Positions 10,162 through 21,499 of a DNA stretch of 64,000 nt are shown in pieces. Both the position numbers and the translations under genes were made by a program. The notes below the pieces were generated by a model. The model was not told the origin of the DNA. It ran no database searches and saw only the letters and a program-made list of their open reading frames with translations. Numbering within the stretch: position 1 is the first letter of the stretch; each line of letters starts with the position of its first letter. This DNA comes from Erinaceus europaeus (lineage: Eukaryota > Chordata > Mammalia > Eulipotyphla > Erinaceidae), in the NCBI RefSeq assembly GCF_950295315.1, contig NC_080181.1:38469375-38533374 (forward strand), in the 5' to 3' direction.

Positions 10162-11248
10162 TGACAAGCAGCTCCTGACAGCTTTCAAGGACTCTTCGAG
10201 TCCTCCAACTTAATGTTGAGGGGCTGTCCTTTGCCAAACACGTTCTTATTGGTCAGTTGGCGATACAGCATCAGGCAGATGTCATTTGCCTACAAGAAAC
10301 ACACATAGCAGTTGATGAAGCTGCTCGATTCACCATCAGTGGATTTGATTTAATATGCTATAATCTCCATCCTAAACACGGCCGAGCCATCTACGGCCAA
10401 ATCATATCTTGCAGACATTTACCATACGGCCTCCGGCATGAAACCCAGCCAGTCTATCTTGGCATTACTCTTGATCGCACTCTGTCATTTCACGGACATC
10501 TCATAAAAACTGCAGCAAAGGTGGGCGTGAGGAATAACATCATTGCAAGACTGGCCAGCTCCTCATGGGGCGTGAGCGCTTCCACACTACGATCATCATC
10601 TCTGGTATTATGCTATTTCACTGCAGAATACTGTGCCCCAGTATGGCTCTGTAGACCCCATGTCCACTTGGTCGATTCCAAATTATATTCCTCCATGAGG
10701 ATAATTTCTGGAACCATCCATTCCACCCCGGTTCTATGGCTGCCAGTTCTTAGCAACATCGCCCCGCCAGATATTTGTCGGGGTGTGGCATCATCTAAGT
10801 TCATTTCCCACGTCTACGCTCGACCAGACCTGCCAATATACACGGATATCTTCGCCCACCCTGTCCAACGCTTGATGTCTCGTCATCCAATCTGGTCTCC
10901 TACACCTACACTGAACTTCTCTGTTCCAGTCTCTTGGAAACAGAGTTGGCAGTCAGCTGAGGTAAAGAACAAACACCTCATCACAGACACCTGCAAGCAT
11001 CAACCCGGCTTTGACCTAGCACTTTATGATTGGGCCCTCCTCAATCGCTATCAAACAGGCCATGGCTGGTGCACCGCTATGTTCCACCACTGGGGAGCCA
11101 GAGACGACCCGAACTGCCCCTGAGGCTACAGACAATGACCCACATAGTCAACGACTGCCACCTCTCCAGATTCAAAGGAGGTCTCGAAAGTTTACATCAG
11201 GCTCAACCTGATGCTGTTAACTGGCTATGGAAGAAGGGCAAACGCTAG
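10162..11248 (+). mobile_element. non-L1 LINE copy A, internally deleted
   Basis: A 5'-truncated, internally deleted copy of the same family as 40817-43881. It starts at ACAAGCAGCTCCTGACAGC and has a small gap relative to the copy at 59800. It runs through the endonuclease N-terminus, then jumps at about 10398-10435 directly to the end of the reverse-transcriptase region and continues to the 3' terminus CAAACGCTAGAAGAAG at 11248. About 1.9 kb of the middle is missing. I see no clear target-site duplication. Confidence 0.85.
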
Positions 11249-11249
11249 A
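10257..11249 (+). pseudogene. non-L1 LINE ORF remnant, endonuclease N-terminus fused to RT C-terminus
   Basis: The frame reads an APE-endonuclease start (VICLQETHIAVDEAARF), then after the deletion passes to the post-catalytic RT/thumb region (VYLGITLDRTLSFHGHL) and the conserved tail ending in the CCHC-containing TMTHIVNDCHL segment. A TGA at about 11121 interrupts the frame just before the last Cys-rich part, where copy B has a sense codon. The catalytic YVDD and most of the endonuclease are absent, so no active enzyme could result. Confidence 0.85.
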
Positions 11250-11520
11250 AGAAGCATTCCTTCCCACTGTGCTATATTCCAGGCCAAGCTGGCAACCCCA
11301 CACAATACAGCACACAGCAAACAAGTAGGCACAATTTATAGTAGGGCCATACTCAAATCATTGATTTAGTAGCCAGGGGCATAGTATCCACAGGATATCA
11401 CTTTCACATGAATAATTTGCAATACCAGGAGAGGTTCTATTGTCTAAGGGAGAAGGAAACAGAGAATCGGACAGAATGGGGACACAGGGGATCATGCTTC
11501 AAATGAAAGAAACAAACAAG
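11250..11520. other. unassigned sequence
   Basis: No repeat or gene that I can identify after the end of the LINE copy. Confidence 0.4.
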
Positions 11521-11529
11521 AACAGATCT

Positions 11530-12070
11530 TCAGGCCATTTTGCCATTTGGTTGTTTGTTGTTGAGCTGTCTGAATCCTTTGTCAACTTTTATATTAGTCC
11601 CTTGTCAGAGGTGTGGTATGCAAGTAACTTCTTCCAGTTCTTGGTTGTGTTATTATTTTGGAGGAGGGTAGTATCTTTCAATATGTAGGAAAACAATGAT
11701 CTGATATTGCCCTGATTATTCTGTCTTTAAATTCTAGGTCCATTGGGGACATGGAGACTCCAAAAATATCTCCGATGTTGAGATCCCCACACAATTTCTT
11801 TTATTTTTTATTTACATAAACAGGGGCTGGGGGGGAGAGGACAACATCTAAACTTCCTTCACTGTGGTGGAGGCCAGAGCCCCTATGTTTTCTCACATAC
11901 ATTTTGTAGTTTCAGGTATAATATCTAAGGCTTTAAATACATTTTAAGTTAATTCTGGTGCATGGTGTTAACTGGTGTCTAGTGTGGCTATCCAGTTTTC
12001 CCAACACCATTTGTTAAAAAGGTTTTCCTTTCCCTATTGAATTTTGGATCCTTTGATACATATGAGATTT
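11530..12070 (-). mobile_element. ancient L1 ORF2 fragments with a SINE remnant inside
   Basis: Plus-strand GTTGAGCTGTCTGAATCC...TTAGTCCCTTGTCAGAGGTG and CCAGTTTTCCCAACACCATTTG are reversed L1 ORF2. A degraded minus-strand SINE-like segment sits near 11795-11892. Confidence 0.55.
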
Positions 12071-12109
12071 CAATATAAAGAAAAAAATCCAGTTGACCCA
12101 CACACGTAA

Positions 12110-12600
12110 GAAAAACTACTCCACATCACTTATCATTAGAGAAATGTAATTTTAGACTGCAATGATATACCTCTCACATATGAGAACGCCCTACACCAAT
12201 AAAAAAGGAAACAGAAATTGTTGGAGAGGATGTGGAGTGATGTGGAGAAATTTTGTTAAACTGTTAGTGAAAATGCAAGCTGGGGCAGCACCTATGGAAA
12301 ATAATTTGGATGGAGCACCAGTGATGCAATCGGTTAGCACGTGGTACTTATATGGAAAGTAATTTGGAGAAAACTCTATGCCACTCCTATATATATATAC
12401 TGAAAGGACATGGAAGCACACATCTGAAAAGATGTATACACCCTCCTTATACTTATAGTTGCATTATTTACAGTAGCCAAAGACTAGAAATGACCTAAAT
12501 ACCAACATACAGTCTTTTGATTAGCAACAAACAGAATAGCTTTAGAATTTGAAAGCATACAATGAATTGTAGGAGCATAAAATGTTCACTCAAAATACAC
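12110..12600 (+). mobile_element. ancient L1 ORF2 3' fragment, plus orientation
   Basis: Contains AGAAATTGTTGGAGAGGATGTGGAG, GCATTATTTACAGTAGCCAAAG and the 'CCTAAATACC' motif typical of the L1 ORF2 C-terminus. It is inverted relative to the preceding L1 piece. Confidence 0.65.
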
Positions 12601-12609
12601 TATAGATCT

Positions 12610-12800
12610 AAATGTAGACTAGAAAGCTATGAGATGGGGGGGGAGGGTTTAGGTCCTGGAACATGATGGCAGAGAACCTAGAAGGGTTTGAATTCTTATG
12701 TTGAAAACTAAGAAATGTTCCATGTTTTCCGTGTTTTCAGTCAATGTTCCACTATTGACTGTAAACCATTAATCCCCCCCCAATAAAGTACAAAAGAAAG
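12610..12800 (+). mobile_element. L1 3'-terminal fragment
   Basis: GACTGTAAACCATTAATCCCCCCCCAATAAAG marks the end of an older L1 family, with AATAAA at 12781. The same terminus appears reversed at 55535-55690. Confidence 0.6.
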
Positions 12801-12823
12801 CAAGCTATAAAAATTCTAAAAAC

Positions 12824-13164
12824 TGGGGTCAGGCGGTGGCACAGTGGGTTAAGCGCATATGGTGCAAAGCGCAAGGACCAGCTTGAGGATCCCGGTTCGA
12901 GCCTCTGGCTCCCCACCTGCAGGGGAGTTGCTTCACAGGCAGTGAAGCAGGTCTGCAGGTGTCTGTCTTTCTCTCCCCCTCTCTGTCTTCCCCTCCTCTC
13001 TGCATTTCTCTGTCCTATCCAACAGCGAACGATGTCAACAATGGCAATAATAATAACCACAACGAGGCTACAAGGGCAACAAAAAAAAGGGGGGGAAATG
13101 GCCTCTAGGAGCGGTGGATTCATGGTGCAGGCACCGAGTCCAGCAATAACCCTGGAGGAAAAAA
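12824..13164 (+). repeat. full-length long-tail SINE with TSD
   Basis: Complete head with A box (TGGCACAGTGGGTTAAGCG) and B box (GGTTCGAGCC), pyrimidine body, ACAACG-rich linker and the long tail GGATTCATGGTGCAGGCACC. Flanked by AAATTCTAAAAAC at 12811-12823 and 13165-13177. A good representative of the longer SINE subfamily. Confidence 0.92.
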
Positions 13165-13179
13165 AAATTCTAAAAACCA

Positions 13180-13311
13180 GCAGGGGAGTATTTGCAGCCC
13201 TGTTTCACCACTCATGAAGCTTCCCCACTGCAGGTGGGAAGCCAGGGCTTAAACCTGGGTTTTCACACATTGTAACACTTGCACTCAACTGTGGGCACCA
13301 CTGACTGGCCC
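13180..13311 (-). repeat. SINE fragment, minus orientation
   Basis: CCCTGTTTCACCACTCATGAAGC, CTGCAGGTGGGAAGCC and the reversed head ending ACTGGCCCC. Confidence 0.75.
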
Positions 13312-13429
13312 CCATATGTGTCTTTTTCTATGTACTACATTTTACTTGCTATATCCTACTCATAGTCCATCATATTGTCTCAGATTATAAGATATTAAGA
13401 TTTTACAGATAAAAAATGTTATGCATATA

Positions 13430-14090
13430 TAGAGTCATCAATTTGTACTTCACTCATCAATTTATGCTTTGATTGCTTTCATATCTTGGCTTTTGTAAGT
13501 AGTGCTACAATCAATATAGGAGCAGTCATGTATTTTCAATAGATGCTTTCATATTTAGATAAACACTCATAAGTAGATTTGTTGATTATATAATATCCCT
13601 GTTTTCAATTTCATCCATGTTTTTTGTACAATTGTTACACCATCTTATATTCCTATAACTAGTGTATTTGGGTTATCTTCTCTCCACATCCTCAGTAACA
13701 ATTAGAGTTTCTTTTATTTTTGGGAGTAGCCATTCTAATAATATTAGATAGTATCTCATTGTGTTTTTTACTTGAATTTCTTCCAGATGATATGCAATGA
13801 GGAGCATCTGTTCATGTGCCTATTGGCCATTAAATGTATTTGTTGGTAGACAGGAGATTGAGGTCTTCCCCATGACCTGTCTTATCTTCATTTTTATTCA
13901 GCTCTGCCTTATAGTTTTCTATGTGCAAGTCTTTCACTTGAAAAAACTTGAATCCAAAGTTTTTTAAATTTTTTTTTTGTTGTGGTATATTTGAGTAATG
14001 CTGTTTGTGTACAGAAGCAATGAAAGTTTTTGAATGTTGATTTTGTAACCTTACTCTGCTATATTTTTTATTACTTCTCATTCTTTTGTT
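13430..14090 (-). mobile_element. ancient L1 ORF2 fragment
   Basis: Reversed L1 features: CTCCACATCCTCAGTAACA, TATTGGCCATT, CAAGTCTTTCACTTG and GATTTTGTAACCTTACTCTGC. Strongly diverged. Confidence 0.6.
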
Positions 14091-14099
14091 GGACTCTAT

Positions 14100-14395
14100 G
14101 GTTAAAATTAGTGAGGTTATTCAAAAAGATACAGATGGATTCCAGATAACCTCACTCATAGAACTTAAGAAAGACAGAAAAGGAAAAAACTAAGTTGGAT
14201 TTGAGTTTGTTGTATTGCAGCAAAGCAAAGGGCTATGGGAAGTGGGCTTTCGTATCCTGGTACATGACAGTAGAAAAGGACTTAAGTTGGGGGTGAGAGT
14301 ATTTTGTGGACACCTATTATAGGGAGATGAGAGATTGTACGCATGTGCCAACAGTTATATTGTGAACCATTAAGTCCTCAATAAGATTTTTTTTT
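14100..14395 (+). mobile_element. probable L1 3'-end fragment
   Basis: GAACCATTAAGTCCTCAATAAGATT resembles the older L1 terminus at 12760-12790, followed by T and A runs. Low confidence because it is diverged. Confidence 0.4.
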
Positions 14396-14399
14396 AATC

Positions 14400-14620
14400 C
14401 AAAAAAAAAAAAATCTTAACCTAGTGATATTTATTTGGAAGGACTATTTATTTATCTTCAACTTTATTAACTCTTTATGGTGGAAATATTGATCTTCTGA
14501 ATGGTTGTTGTCATAAGAGTGGATGTCCACATTCCCCAAGGAATGTGTCAGTATATCTCATCCTCTCCCAAGTTGGCATCCTGTCCCACCACAGGGTGTT
14601 AGACCCCTAACTCCTTTCTC
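14400..14620. other. unassigned sequence
   Basis: No recognisable gene or repeat boundary. Confidence 0.35.
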
Positions 14621-14624
14621 TCTC

Positions 14625-14901
14625 TTTTTAATAAATGTTTATTTATTTATTTATTCCCTTTTGTTGCCCTTATTACTTTATTGTTGTAGTTACTATTGAT
14701 GTTGGATAGGACAGAGAATAATCGAGAGAGGAGGGGAAGACAGAGAATGGGAGAGAAAAATAGACACCTGCAGACCTGCTTCACTGCTTGTGAAGCGGCT
14801 CCCCTACAGGTGGGGAGGCAGGGGTTCCAACCGGGTTCCTTCTGCTGGTCCATGAGCTTTGCGCCACTTGCGCTTAACCCACTGCGCTACCGCCCAAATC
14901 C
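14625..14901 (-). repeat. SINE, minus orientation
   Basis: Reversed tail (TTTGTTGCCCTTATTAC), GGAAGACAGAG body, CACCTGCAGACCTGCTTCACTGC, reversed B box (CCAACCGGGTTCC) and reversed A box (CTTAACCCACTGCGCTACCG). Confidence 0.9.
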
Positions 14902-14959
14902 CTCCTTCTTTCTCTTTTCTAACTCTTAGTCAGTTGCAGTAGGCCACAGTCCACTGAGA

Positions 14960-15365
14960 TTTCTCCTGTATTACTTTGTTTCTTAGATCCCATCTGTGAG
15001 TGAGATTACCTGGTATCAGCCCTTCCCTTTGGAAAATCTTTCATTTCTACTCTTTAATAATACATTGTTTTTCACATTATTTCTTGGTAGAAGTTCAATA
15101 ATTTCATGGATATTTGACTTGGTTGATTTTTCACTTTTAATTTATATTGTTTCTTTTCCTTCTTTTTGCATTAAAGCTAGTTTATTTTTTTCTTTTCCTG
15201 GGGTTAAAGCTTAGATTATAGGTTTTAGATGCCTCTATTTTTACTTGTATAAACACTGTTTTATTTGTATATCATGAATTTTGATGAGGTTATTTTTGTA
15301 GAATTAAAAAAAGATTTTTGACACTTCTTTCTTGGTTCTTGCTTATTTAGAATAATGCTATTTAG
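14960..15365 (-). mobile_element. ancient L1 fragments
   Basis: TCTGTGAGTGAGATTACCTGGTAT resembles the reversed L1 3' end. 15050-15360 resembles the reversed central L1 ORF2 (TTTAGAATAATGCTATTTAG). Confidence 0.45.
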
Positions 15366-15371
15366 TTTATA

Positions 15372-15572
15372 AATATATTTATTGATTTGATTTGACAAGA
15401 TAGAGAGAGACTGAAGGGGAGAAGGAGTTAAAGTGGTAGAGAAAGACACATACTGAAAGAACTGTTTCACTGTTAGTGAAGCTTTACACTAGTGATGGGA
15501 ACTGAGTGCTTGAGCCTGGGCCTTTGCATATGGTAACATGTGTGATAAACTGGGTGAGCCACTGCCCAGTCC
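15372..15572 (-). repeat. SINE, minus orientation, diverged
   Basis: ATTTATTGATTTGATTTGACAAG, GAGAGACTGAAGGGG, CTGTTTCACTGTTAGTGAAGC and the reversed head ending GTGAGCCACTGCCCAGTCC. Confidence 0.75.
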
Positions 15573-16035
15573 TGGCAGTTACATAATTTCTAGGGCACTT
15601 ATACTGGACCAATGATCAAAGCAATCTTACCCAAAGGTGGAGATTTCTCATTATCTGACACCAACAAGGTCATACTGCAGTCAAATGCAACCTATTTTTG
15701 CATGTTCAAAGGTCAGGGAATTCCTTTGACCCTAATCTTCCTTATCTTTGAAGTGCTCACATACCCTTGTTCTATTTGTTGACTGTAGCAACCTTGGTAT
15801 TTTGCATTTAAACCTTCTCCCCCCTGCCTTTGTGTGGCTATTTTCCTGTTATTATTTATTCCCTCGGCTTTTTGGTTTTTTATTTTATCTAGATTAAATA
15901 TGATATGCCTATCATAGATGTAGTGATTTGGTTATTTTTCTTGTATGATGTCTTGTGGCTGATAATCTATGTAATCATTTTACACATTTCGATATTGTTA
16001 CACTGCTTTTTTTGTTTGTTTATTTGTTTTGGTTT
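15573..16035. other. unassigned sequence
   Basis: No confident repeat or gene. It contains an open plus frame (15905-16225) that is hydrophobic by composition and continues into a SINE, so I do not call it a gene. Confidence 0.4.
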
Positions 16036-16039
16036 GGTC

Positions 16040-16286
16040 TCAAGGGTTTTGTTAGGTCTTCATGTCTGTACAATTCCACTGCTTCTGGTTTTCTCTCTTT
16101 TTCTCTCTCTCTCATCTCTCTTTAAAGTAGAGGATGAAATACTGAGAGAGGGACACCACAGCATTGTTCCATTGGTTCTGAAGCTTCTCCTTTTCATGTT
16201 GCTCCCATGTAGTGGCTGGAGGTAAAACCCAGGTCCTGTTGCACAGTAAAGTGTGCACAATGTGGGGTGAGCTACCTTCTGGCCCT
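16040..16286 (-). repeat. SINE, minus orientation, old
   Basis: Reversed tail around 16050-16100, TCTCTCTCATCTCTC linker, GAGAGAGGGACACCACAGC, and a reversed head GTGAGCTACCTTCTGGCCC. Confidence 0.65.
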
Positions 16287-16289
16287 AAG

Positions 16290-16735
16290 TTCCACTATTC
16301 TTGATTATTTTTTTAAATTTATATTTCATTCTTTCTCTTTCTTCATGGTATTTCAGTTTGAAAAAATTCTGTTTATCTATCTTGAAATCCATCAACCCTC
16401 TCCTTGATTGAGCTAAATCTATTGATTCATTTCTTCATGATACTTTGGCTGCCTTTATTTAATTTTCCCTTTTGACTATTGTGTCTTTGCCTTATATTGC
16501 CCCACAGAAATCTGTTTTGCTATTTTTTCCATCTCTAATCAACTTTTACTATACTGGAAACTAGGTGTGAGGAAAGGGACAGCAGAAGCTGTTCTGCCTG
16601 CCAATTTTCTAAGGGAGAAATGTATTACATTTATCCAGTAATACATTAGAAGACCTTTTAATTTATAGGCAGTTCTTTTTTTTTCAACAATCATCTAAAG
16701 GTAAGGCATTATAGCTCAGCATCTCCTTTCCCTGT
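16290..16735. other. unassigned AT-rich sequence
   Basis: Possibly very old L1, but nothing I can place with confidence. Confidence 0.3.
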
Positions 16736-16754
16736 TCATTAATATATATCTTGA

Positions 16755-17046
16755 GGGAGTCGGGCTGTAGCGCAGCAGGTTAAGCGCAGGTGGCGCAAAG
16801 CACAAGGACTGGCATAAGGATCCCGGTTCGAACCCCGGCTCCCCACCTGCAGGGGAGTCGCTTCACAGGCGGTGAAGCAGGTCTGCAGGTGTCTATCTTT
16901 CTCTCCTCCTCTCTGTCTTCCCCTCCTCTCTCCATTTCTCTCTGTCCTATCCAACAACAACGACATCAATAATAACTACAACAATAAAAAAAAAATGACG
17001 GCAACAAAAGGGAATAGATAAATAAAATTAAAAAATATATATATAT
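16755..17046 (+). repeat. full-length tRNA-derived SINE, young-looking, with TSD
   Basis: The best-preserved short SINE in the window. A box TAGCGCAGCAGGTTAAGCG, B box GGTTCGAACCC, CTCCCCACCTGCAGGGGAG, CTTCACAGGCGGTGAAGC, pyrimidine body and AACTACAACAATAAA tail. Flanked by TATATATCTTGA at about 16743 and 17047, the right copy merging with a TA run. The polymerase III boxes make the head a tRNA-like internal promoter. Confidence 0.95.
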
Positions 17047-17059
17047 ATATATATCTTGA

Positions 17060-17795
17060 AAGATATTTACAAGTATTTTCTGAATTGCTGTTCATATTTT
17101 TACATTTTCTTTACTTTTCCATTTTCCTTATTCAGAATTTGTAGTTTTTATAACAAGAATAAATGATTATATGTTCCTTTATTTAAAAAATATTTTTAAA
17201 TTTTGAAATGATAATGAAAGTATATATTTTCCAATGACCACTTTATTTTATGATTTTCTCTATTGACTGAAATGTTTGCAGAACAGTTTGAGAAAACTGC
17301 ATCCCAAGTACCCTGTCAAACTTAAATACTGTGTGATAATTTCTTAATGGGTTAAAGTACTCACTTATAAGAAGACCAGCAGGCATAAGCAAATCAGCAT
17401 TGATAAAATATTACCACTTGATCTACTGTTTATATTCAAATTTCGTTGTTAATCACAAGATCTAGTTTGGGATTACGTCAGAATTCAATTGTTATTACTC
17501 TGCAGTCCCTTCAATCTGAAATAGTTTTTGTTTTCCTTTCACATTGGTGGTGTATAGAGAAAGTTTACATGAACACCTTTGTGGAAGTTTATTTTCTATT
17601 TTTTTAAAAGACAATTAAATTGTGATTTATTGTAGATAGCATCATGGAATAGAATCATATTAATACATACAGAAACATCCAGAACATTAGAAAGTCTTAG
17701 CCCAGGCCCATGTTTCCTTCTATTACAGGTCTGGTTTTCATTTCTAACATTCAGATATTAATCCCATTTTGAATTGACTCTTTTATGCTCTGGAA
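17060..17795. other. unassigned AT-rich sequence
   Basis: No recognisable repeat or coding potential. Confidence 0.4.
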
Positions 17796-17801
17796 AATTT
17801 G

Positions 17802-18062
17802 GGCTGGGGCTGGGTGTGGCATATCCACACTTATCACCATAGGAAAGGATCCAGGTTTGACACCCAGACTCTCATCTGGTGGACAGTTCACAAGCAATAA
17901 AGCAGGTCTATAGGTGTTTTTCTCTCTCCCTATCTCCCTTCACCTCTCAGTTTGTCTGTGTCCTGTCAAAAAAAAAAAATAGAAAAGAAAAAATGGCCAC
18001 CAGGAGCAGTGGATTCAGACTGCCTGCACCTAGCCCCAGCAATAAACAAGGTGACTATTAAA
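17802..18062 (+). repeat. old long-tail SINE
   Basis: Degraded head, GCAATAAAGCAGGTCTATAGG, pyrimidine body, then ATGGCCACCAGGAGCAGTGG tail with an AAAATATTT end. Confidence 0.8.
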
Positions 18063-18334
18063 AATATTTAAAAAAAGAAAATTTGGATCTAAATTTAACT
18101 TTTTCAGACAGCATATAATTTGTTTTCAAACTGTTTAATTAGAAGTTTATCTACATCCCTTGTCTTGTGATACTGCACCCATCATATAATAAATGATTTA
18201 GATTTATTTCTGGACTTTTAAATCTAGTTTACTAATCTGTTTGTGAATTTGAATTTTGACACCTTGCTGTTTAAAATTTAGAAAAGGCTATATACAGTCA
18301 ATTTAAAATTTTCTTTTCTTTAGGTTACATATCT

Positions 18335-18412
18335 ATTATTTATTTATTTGATAGGACAGAGAGAAATTGAGAAAGGAAGGGGGAGATACCTACAACACTC
18401 CCCACCTTCTTA
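18335..18412 (-). repeat. SINE fragment, minus
   Basis: TTTATTTGATAGGACAGAGAGAAATTGAG and GGGAGATACCTACA only; the head is missing. Confidence 0.65.
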
Positions 18413-18429
18413 TTATTGTTATTGTTTTT

Positions 18430-21400
18430 TCTTTTTAAGTTTTTTTATTTTTCTATTATAGAATTATATGTCCACAGGGGGTTGAATCCACACCATTCCC
18501 ACCACCAGAATTATGAATCTTCACTCTCCCCACTGTAATCAACCACAGTTCCCCTAAAGTTGTAGACATGGGCCAACCATCTTCTCTAGAACATTTATAC
18601 ATAGTTGCCCCTTCTTTTTCTGATTCAATCCTCTCTTCCCCTCTAAGCCACTCATAACGTCGTAGCTACCTTCATATGTCCCTCTCCTTTTCCTTCTCTC
18701 TCTCTGATACTGATGGAGCTGGAATGCAGAGTCCTCTTATCTATCACTTCTTCCCCCTGAGAGTATGGATGAAGATTATTTATTGGAAGCAGAAGGTAGG
18801 AATTCTGGCTTCTATAACTGCTTTTCCACTGAGCATGGGCATTGACAGGTTGATCCAACCCCAGCCTGTTTCTGTCTTTCCCTAGTGGACCAGAGCTCTG
18901 TACATGTTCAGGAAACATTGGTGAGGTTGTTTGCTCAGAGAGGTCATGATAGCATCTGTAGTTTAGTGTGTGTGGAAGGTGGCATGACCTAAGTTGACAA
19001 GATGATTAATGAACAAGAACCAAAAAACAGTATCAGAGCGGATGAGATTAAAATTTTAGGTTAGAAGAAACCATTTTAAGCATGTTCCTGGGGGCATACA
19101 ACTATGGTGGCTTTGCTTGAATCTGGTAGCAAGCCTGAGGTTGGATGATAATATTGTCTGAGACAATGGTGTCAGAGTAGAAAAAAGGGCTAGAAAGTTG
19201 GGTTAGGGCTAGAAAGTTGGAGTAGCTCCCATTCTTATTTTAAAAAACTTCTGTGGCTAAAATTAACTATTTACCTCCATCCACCTGCTCCAGGGCCCAT
19301 ATGTAAATACATATTTAAATTTAGGGCCCATATGTAAATACATATTTAAATTTAGCGCCAGAGCCTGTGTAACCTTTAAGTCCCTATTGGTCTGAGCTTA
19401 TAGTTCATGGTCACATCTGAGGAACATTGCAGGCATTGCTCATTTCAGGACCAGTCTTTTTCGAGTAGCAGGGCAGGATACCCTCAGCCTCCCTTTGGAA
19501 ACTGGGGCTATCCCTACCATTACTGCTTTATGGTAGAGCCAAGTTCCTGGGAGGGCCCACAAGATAGTTCCTTATGGAAGCAACCAGTGGTAGTAGAGAG
19601 AGGGACACTTTAGATGTCAAGGTCCATCATATGTGTATGGGAATCCAAGAATTCCTTAACTAGGGCCCAGATGACTAGGTGGTATGATAGTTACCAAACA
19701 GGCCATTATTAAGTGGGCCAGTCTCTTGCCCTTATCCAACTTTTGGAGTCCTTTATTTATCTGATTATCTTAGATTTTTCTCTCAGTTGTACCTTAAATC
19801 TGTAGCCTAATCTGGTATCTGTTACTTAGCCATCTACCTTGGATGTGGGTAGTCCCATGTGTTAGGAAAAGTCTCACCAGATTTGAAGAGTTGTGAGGTT
19901 TACTTCTCAGGCTGGTATCTCTGGTCCACAGTAGGATTTCAATAGCAGCATAATGTGGGATGGCAGCACCATTAGTGATTTGGTTGAAATTGACAAATTT
20001 ACTGTGGTGGTAATGAATCATAGACAAAGATTTTCAAGAAGTATGGGCGTGTCCTAGGACTAGGAGAAATGCAGGTCTTAAAGAGAATGAAAGGGGTTTC
20101 TTATAGTGTTAGAGAGACTTAAAATAGCAACAATTAATTATTATAGCCAGGTTAGTTGGGGGGGTTGTATCTATATTCATATACTTAATTTCACTATGCT
20201 TTGAATCTTTTTAGTGGTATCTGAACCTCTTTGCATTTTAAATATTTACAAGGTGAAAAGGTCTTGAGCTGTCTGGCCTAAAGCTACAGTTGATTTAGAT
20301 GCAGAGCTAGATTTTCAGATACATTTTTAGAGATCCATGAATAATTAATCCCCTTATCAGATTTTGATCATTTTGCAAATCTAAGATAAATATTAGCAAA
20401 AGCTAGTATTTGTGCTTAGGGCTATGGTCTAGGGAGTTGAGGAAGTTGAGACCTTAAATCAACCCCCCCAAAATGTCCTATAGTGATAGGACTAGAGTTT
20501 CATATCTTCCTCGCCACCGAAAGTCTGTGCCCTCCTCCCTCCCCCATAGATAAGCACTATAGATTTCTAATTTAAATATGGGTTGTGTTATGTCTGGTTG
20601 TTTATTTTAAGTATCTATGTTCTGTTTTCTAAATTCCACATATAAGTGAGACCATCCTGTACTTTTCCTTTACCTCCTTGCTTATTTCACCAAGCATAAT
20701 GTTCTCAAGTTCCATCCATATTATCCCAAGAGATGTGAAGTCACCTTTTTTATTGCTAAGTAGTACTCCATTAAGTATATGTCTCATAACTTTTTAAACC
20801 AATCATCTGTGTATGGGAATCCAAGAATTCCCTAACTAGGGCCCAGATGATGGACATTTTGGTTGCTTCAAAATTTTTGCTATTGTGGTTAATGCAGCTA
20901 AGAACATGGGATTTCATATATCCCTTCAAATTAGTGATATTATCTCTATGGATAAATGTCTAGGAGTGGGATTTCTGGGTAGTAAGGTATTTCTATCTGT
21001 ATTTGCTTAAGTATTCTCCATACTGTTCTCCATAGTGGTTGTACCAGTTTGCATTCCCACCAGCAGTTTATTAAAGTTCCTTTCTCTCCACATCCTTTCC
21101 AATATTTATCTTCTCTTGTTTTGTTGATGAAGGCCATTCTTACAGGTGTGACGTGGTATCTCAATGTGGTTTTAATTTGCATTTCTCTGGGGATGAGTGA
21201 ATTAGAGCATTTCTGCATATGTCTGTGGGCCATTCGTATCTCTTCTTTGGAAAACTGTCTATGCATGTCTTATGCTCACTTTTTTATTGGGTTGTTCTTT
21301 TTCTTTTTGTTGAGCTGAATGAGTCCTTCATAGATGTTTGATATCAAGTGCTTGTCTGAAGTATGATGTGTGAATATGTTCTCCCATTTGCTGGATTTCC

Positions 21401-21495
21401 TGCTTGAAATCATATCAAATTTCCTGCTTGAAATTTTTCTTTCATACTGCTTAACTGCTTAGTGAACTCTGCTTTAAGATCTTTGATGTGTTGTA
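18430..21495 (-). mobile_element. 5'-truncated L1 with ~2.1-kb 3'UTR
   Basis: Minus-strand L1. 20560-21490 is the ORF2 C-terminal region, with many stops; one 106-codon remnant frame at 20946-21266 retains the '[16 protein letters not shown]' segment. 18430-20560 is an unusually long 3'UTR sharing modules with 36960-39060 and 7085-8267. A 31-bp exact tandem duplication sits at 19293-19354. A 43-bp 3'UTR segment (about 19632-19674) reappears inside ORF2 at 20808-20850. Confidence 0.8.
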
Positions 21496-21499
21496 CCTT

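Noticed and set aside
15905..16225. Hydrophobic 106-codon ORF as a membrane protein
   Set aside because: T-rich DNA makes any frame hydrophobic, and the frame runs into an old SINE.
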